From Labedella gwakjiensis (lineage in GTDB: Bacteria > Actinomycetota > Actinomycetes > Actinomycetales > Microbacteriaceae), in NCBI RefSeq assembly GCF_003014675.1, contig NZ_PYAU01000001.1, positions 2,294,001 to 2,358,000 on the forward strand: a stretch of 64,000 bases of DNA, in the 5' to 3' direction. The position numbers and the translations under genes are program-made. A model generated the notes under the pieces. It saw only the letters and a program-made list of their open reading frames with translations. It had not been told where the DNA came from and did no database searches. How positions within the stretch are numbered: position 1 is the first letter of the stretch; each line of letters begins with the position of its first letter. Shown here one piece after another: positions 60,682-64,000 of the stretch.

Positions 60682-62799
60682 TCAACTCCCAGATAACTCT
60701 CGTGTTTCGTGTTCGTTTCGTGGTGTGGACACGTCGCCGTGGGCTCCGACCGACCGCCGTGTCGACGGCCACCAGAACGCGTCGCCCGTGAGGAAGACGA
60801 GCGCCGGGACGAGCACCGTCCGCACGACGAGTGTGTCGAGGAGGACGCCGATGCACACGATGATCCCGACCTGGGTGAGGGCCACGACGGGAAGCACTCC
60901 GAGCACGGCGAAGACGGCCGCGAGGAGGATGCCGGCGCTCGTGATCACGCCACCGGTGGACGACAGGGCGCGGATCATGCCCTCGCGCGTGCCGAAGCGA
61001 GCACGTTCCTCCCGTGCCCTCGTGGTGAGGAAGATGTTGTAGTCCACTCCGAGGGCGACGAGGAAGAGGAAGGCGTAGAGCGTCACGTTCGCATCGAAGG
61101 CGGGGAAGCCGAGCAGGTTGAGGAAGATCCAGTTGCCGGCCCCGAGGCTCGCGAAGAACGTCGCCAGCACACTCAGGATGAGGAGGACGGGCGCCACGAG
61201 CGACCGGAGGAGCAGGGCGAGGATGACGAAGACGATGGCGAGGATGATCGGGACGATGAGTCGGAGGTCCGCCGCCGCCGCGTCGTTCGTGTCGAGCGCT
61301 GTCGCGTCGGAGCCGCCGACGAGCGCGGACGCGACGTCGCCATCGGCCTCGGCGATGTCGCTCCGCAGCGACCGGATGGTGTCGAACGCCGCGGCGCTCT
61401 CGGGTTCCGCGTCGAGCGTGACCGAGAGGGCGGTGAACCCGTCGTTGCTCTCGCCCGTCTGGACCGTGTCGACCCCGTCGACGCCCTCGACGAGAGCGAC
61501 CGTGTCGTCGACGGCGTCGTCGGGCGTGAGGATCGTCGTGCTGCTCGTGAGCCCCGCGGAGAAGGACTCGTCGATCGTCTCCTGGGCGAGAACGGAGTCA
61601 GGCGAGCCGAGGAACTGATCGGTCTGCGAGAGGCCCACCGTGTAGCCTCCCAGGCCGAGGAGGAGGACGCCGATGCCGACGACGGCCGAGACCGCCACGA
61701 CGGCGGGTCGACGGGAGACCCCGCGACCGAGTCGCGTCCAGAATCCCGGTTTCCGCTCGGCGTGGGCGCCGTGGGCCACGCGGGGGATGAACGGCCAGAA
61801 GAGCCCGCGTCCGCAGACGACGAGTGCCGCGGGGAGCACGATGAGCGCGAAGAGGATCGCGATGACCACTCCGACCGCGCATGCGAAGCCGAGTGCCTGG
61901 TTGCCGGAGAGGGAGGCGAAGAGCAGCGTGAGGAGGCTGAGCGCGACCGTGCCGCCGCTCGCCGCGATGGCGGGGCCGGCGCTGCGGACCGCCGTCGTCA
62001 TCGCCGCGTGCCGGTCCTCCTGGACGAGGAGTTCCTCCCGGTAGCGCGCCACGAGCAGGAGGGCGTAGTTCGTCCCGGCGCCGAAGACGAGCACCGAGAG
62101 GATGCCTCCGATGGAGGCGTCGATCGTGACCCCGACAGCGTCGGCGAGCCCCGTGACGACGACCCGCGCGAGGCCGTCGGCGGTCCCGACGACGGCGAGC
62201 GGGACGATCCAGAGCACGGGGCTGCGATAGGTGACGATCAGGAGCACCGCCACGACGATCACCGTGATGAGGAGCAGCCGGACGTCCGCGCCCGCGAAGG
62301 CGCCCGCGACGTCGTCCTGGAAGCCGACGGGTCCGGTGAGTCGCGCGTCGAGGCCGGAGGGGAGATCGTCCGAGGCGAGCTCGCGGAGTTCTGTGGCCGT
62401 TCCCGCCACATCGTCCTCGACGTCGGCGGCGTCGAGGGGGACGACGACGAGGGCTGCGGCTCCGTCGTCGCTCACCTGGGGGCTGACGGCCTGAGGCGCC
62501 GTCGATACCGTGGCCAGGGCGGACGCCCGCTCGGTGATCGCGGCGAGGTCGTCGTCCGTGAGGTCGGCGCCTTCTCTGCTCCACACGAGGATTCCCACGG
62601 TGGCGTCTGCAGAGGGGAACTCCTCTAGGAGCGCCGACACGCGAGCGGACTCGGCGGTGTCGGGGAGACCGGCGCTCGGGAACGCGTCGGATTCCGAGGA
62701 GGGGATCACGGCGAAGAGGAGGCCCACGACCACGACGGAGGCCGCAAGAGTGATCCATGCGGTAATGCGGCCACTGAGGAATCGTGCGATCGTCGTCAT
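60682..62799 (-). CDS. MMPL/RND-family transporter
   Basis: A 705-residue MMPL (mycobacterial membrane protein large-like) exporter: twelve helices in two pseudo-repeats, each with a large extracytoplasmic loop after its first helix (about 40-185 and 385-530). Marks: FGAGTNYALLLVARYREEL in the first half and FLVALGVDYNIFLTTRAREERARFG in the second; the charged residues in these helices power proton coupling. It may export lipids or drugs. The start ATG 62799 is chosen over an upstream GTG. It is divergent from a MarR repressor, 56 bp apart, the usual layout for a drug/lipid efflux pair. Confidence 0.9.
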   Translation of the reverse strand: MTTIARFLSGRITAWITLAASVVVVGLLFAVIPSSESDAFPSAGLPDTAESARVSALLEEFPSADATVGILVWSREGADLTDDDLAAITERASALATVSTAPQAVSPQVSDDGAAALVVVPLDAADVEDDVAGTATELRELASDDLPSGLDARLTGPVGFQDDVAGAFAGADVRLLLITVIVVAVLLIVTYRSPVLWIVPLAVVGTADGLARVVVTGLADAVGVTIDASIGGILSVLVFGAGTNYALLLVARYREELLVQEDRHAAMTTAVRSAGPAIAASGGTVALSLLTLLFASLSGNQALGFACAVGVVIAILFALIVLPAALVVCGRGLFWPFIPRVAHGAHAERKPGFWTRLGRGVSRRPAVVAVSAVVGIGVLLLGLGGYTVGLSQTDQFLGSPDSVLAQETIDESFSAGLTSSTTILTPDDAVDDTVALVEGVDGVDTVQTGESNDGFTALSVTLDAEPESAAAFDTIRSLRSDIAEADGDVASALVGGSDATALDTNDAAAADLRLIVPIILAIVFVILALLLRSLVAPVLLILSVLATFFASLGAGNWIFLNLLGFPAFDANVTLYAFLFLVALGVDYNIFLTTRAREERARFGTREGMIRALSSTGGVITSAGILLAAVFAVLGVLPVVALTQVGIIVCIGVLLDTLVVRTVLVPALVFLTGDAFWWPSTRRSVGAHGDVSTPRNEHETRELSGS

Positions 62800-62819
62800 C
62801 GAAAACACCGTGGTCTCTC

Positions 62820-62855
62820 TACTTACCAAATCTTTTAGCTATCTCAGGTATTAGC
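62820..62855. promoter_or_regulatory. AT-rich divergent promoter region of MMPL and marR-like genes
   Basis: 62821-62855 holds only 12 G+C of 35, far below the surroundings, and lies between the two divergent start codons. TACC...GGTA and a central TAGCTA give partial twofold symmetry. It probably carries both promoters and the MarR-type operator. Confidence 0.5.
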
Positions 62856-63404
62856 ATGTCGGACATGGGAGTGGAGCGCAAGCCGGATCGATCGGCGCCG
62901 TCGGATGTCGCATCGGTCCGCGAGCGCTACGCCGCTCAGTTGCCGCCGGACTTCCCCGAGCCGTCTCCGATCCCCATGCTCATCCGCGACATCTACCAGC
63001 TCTCGCAACGGTTCGAACGCCGGCTGGGGGCGACCCTGGCCGTCAACACGACCGACCTCGCCGCGATGGAGCACCTGATGGAGAACGGTCCGATGACGCC
63101 GAGCGAGCTCGCGACGCGGCTCGAGATGTCGACGGCGGCGACCACGCATGTGATCGACCGCCTCGTCGCGGTCGGACACGTGCAGAGGCAGCCGCACCCC
63201 GTCGACCGGCGCAAGATCGTCGTCATCCCGGCTCCGGCGTCCGTCGCCCGCGCCTTCACCGAACTCGCTCCGATGATCGCTGGGGTCGGTGCGGCGGCCG
63301 ACGTCTACGACCCGGAGGAGCAGGCCGTGATCGCCGGGTTCCTCCGCTCCGTCGTCGAGCTCTACGAGGGACTCGTCGACGAACGGCCGACCTCGGGGTC
63401 CTGA
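62856..63404 (+). CDS. MarR family transcriptional regulator
   Basis: A 182-residue winged-helix repressor. The DNA-binding region spans about residues 70-125 (MEHLMENGPMTPSELATRLEMSTAATTHVIDRLVAVGHVQRQPHPVDRR) with the wing DRRKIVVIP; helices flank it on both sides. ATG 62856 (MSDMG) is taken, ATG 62865 is equally possible; there is no ribosome site, which fits a leaderless transcript. It is divergent from the MMPL transporter gene, the probable target. It is convergent with the YqaJ-like gene, 4 bp between. Confidence 0.9.
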   Translation: MSDMGVERKPDRSAPSDVASVRERYAAQLPPDFPEPSPIPMLIRDIYQLSQRFERRLGATLAVNTTDLAAMEHLMENGPMTPSELATRLEMSTAATTHVIDRLVAVGHVQRQPHPVDRRKIVVIPAPASVARAFTELAPMIAGVGAAADVYDPEEQAVIAGFLRSVVELYEGLVDERPTSGS

Positions 63405-63408
63405 GTGA

Positions 63409-64000
63409 TCAGACGGCGCGTCGTTCGGGCGGCGTCGTCCGTCGGTGGAGCTCGTCGATGAGCGCCGAGGCGAGTGTCACGAGCGACGCGATCTCGCGAT
63501 CGTCCCTGTCGACCCACGCGCTCAGGGGCTCGTCGTCGACCGGGACGAATCCCTGGTGCTGCTCCCAGACCACGAGTGTGCGTTCCGCGCCCAGCACGTA
63601 CTGCTGCCACCACACCTGACGCAGGTAGTGGCGGGGGATCGAGCGCCAGGCCTTCGCCGTGGTCTTGATCTCGCAGAGGAGGAGGCGACCGTCGTGCGTC
63701 TCCGCGAGTCCGTCGGGGGTCGCGAGGTGTCGGCGTTCCTCGGCCGCGTGGTAGAGCGCTGAGGAGGGGCGGATGCCGTGGGTCGCGGCCACCCAGCGGG
63801 CGATCTCCGGCTCGCGGATGCGCCCGTGGTCGGTGTAGCGGTTCCCGCTGAAGTTCGTGCCGTGCAGCTTCGCCGTGGCGGCGACGTCGATCGATCGTGG
63901 CGTCGAGAGCTTAGCCACGTCCGTCGCGGTGATCCCGCGCGATCGTGCACGCAGCCACGCGACCCGGTCGGTCGAATCGGCCACGAGGCGATCGCGGTAG
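63409..64000 (-). CDS. YqaJ-like viral recombinase family nuclease, partial
   Basis: At least 191 residues of a PD-(D/E)XK nuclease of the YqaJ type. WLRARSRGITATDVAKL is the family's opening; NRYTDHGRIREPEIARW is followed by the core GLAETHDGRLLLCEIKTT (E-x-K motif) and a W-Q-Q helix (RQVWWQQYVLG). The family is named after phage recombinases, but stand-alone chromosomal copies are common in actinobacteria. A GTG lies at 63984, yet the frame remains open to the window edge with coding-like codons (YRDRLVADS), so the true start is probably outside. No other phage genes are near. Confidence 0.82.
   Translation of the reverse strand, partial: YRDRLVADSTDRVAWLRARSRGITATDVAKLSTPRSIDVAATAKLHGTNFSGNRYTDHGRIREPEIARWVAATHGIRPSSALYHAAEERRHLATPDGLAETHDGRLLLCEIKTTAKAWRSIPRHYLRQVWWQQYVLGAERTLVVWEQHQGFVPVDDEPLSAWVDRDDREIASLVTLASALIDELHRRTTPPERRAV

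Noticed and set aside
63409-64000. Prophage remnant suggested by the YqaJ-like nuclease
   Set aside because: No integrase, terminase, structural or att-like sequence nearby; stand-alone YqaJ-like genes are common in actinobacterial chromosomes.

Overview
The window is GC-rich (about 68-70% by eye), densely coded, and uses many GTG starts and 4-bp ATGA/GTGA overlaps. The gene content (scattered pur genes, a DUF3073 protein, a TIGR02611 protein, a sterol-carrier-like protein beside purD, DUF222/HNH, a DUF2510-like protein, LAL-type LuxR) points to a high-GC actinobacterium, most likely Microbacteriaceae. This placement is an inference from gene content; there is no rRNA in the window. I see no tRNA, rRNA, CRISPR array, insertion sequence or prophage. 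Coding is continuous apart from two gaps over 300 bp, at 43108-43412 and 55571-56017.

Layout. 1-1045: end of a DUF1349 gene and a GNAT acetyltransferase. 1026-6978 (minus): a run of seven closely spaced genes (AAA ATPase, beta-lactamase-like serine hydrolase, GH15 glucoamylase-like enzyme, two small unknowns, an APH(6)-like kinase, a Pr6Pr-type membrane protein). 7129-9809: a coupled pair, a Cys/Met-metabolism PLP enzyme and an LLM-class flavin monooxygenase. 9889-14969: a small membrane protein, an MFS sugar porter, a MerR regulator, an NTF2-like protein, and an SDR divergent from an MmyB-type regulator.

14980-41770 carries most of de novo purine synthesis, with the genes spread out: purL (15.0-17.3 kb), purS-purQ (22.3-23.2 kb), purC (28.5-29.4 kb), purD (36.9-38.2 kb), purM and purF (39.1-41.8 kb). 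Between them lie a cysteine-free HesB-like protein, a CydDC-like ABC exporter, an MDR dehydrogenase with a TetR regulator, a DUF222/HNH protein, a lipoprotein/PKD pair, a large propeller-LamG-PKD surface protein, and two paralogous glycoamylase-domain (GH144-like) exported proteins.

41780-48701: a NudK-like Nudix hydrolase, two small actinobacterial proteins, and a LacI regulator next to a ChvE/MmsAB-type monosaccharide ABC transporter. A matching operator (TGTGnnCGnnCACA) lies in front of the regulator and in front of the transporter. 48885-55570: a second propeller-LamG surface protein, a universal stress protein and a LAL-type LuxR regulator.

56018-59549 is the most interesting block: a tightly coupled three-gene cassette for a CMP-activated nonulosonic (sialic-like or KDN-like) acid. 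The CMP-sugar synthetase is fused to a HAD phosphatase, the NeuB-type synthase lacks the usual SAF domain, and the third gene is a DUF6716-like putative glycosyltransferase. No UDP-GlcNAc 2-epimerase is present. The fused phosphatase suggests a 9-phosphate route, possibly to KDN of a cell-wall glycopolymer. The window ends with an MDR oxidoreductase, an MMPL transporter divergent from a MarR regulator, and the 3' part of a YqaJ-like nuclease gene.
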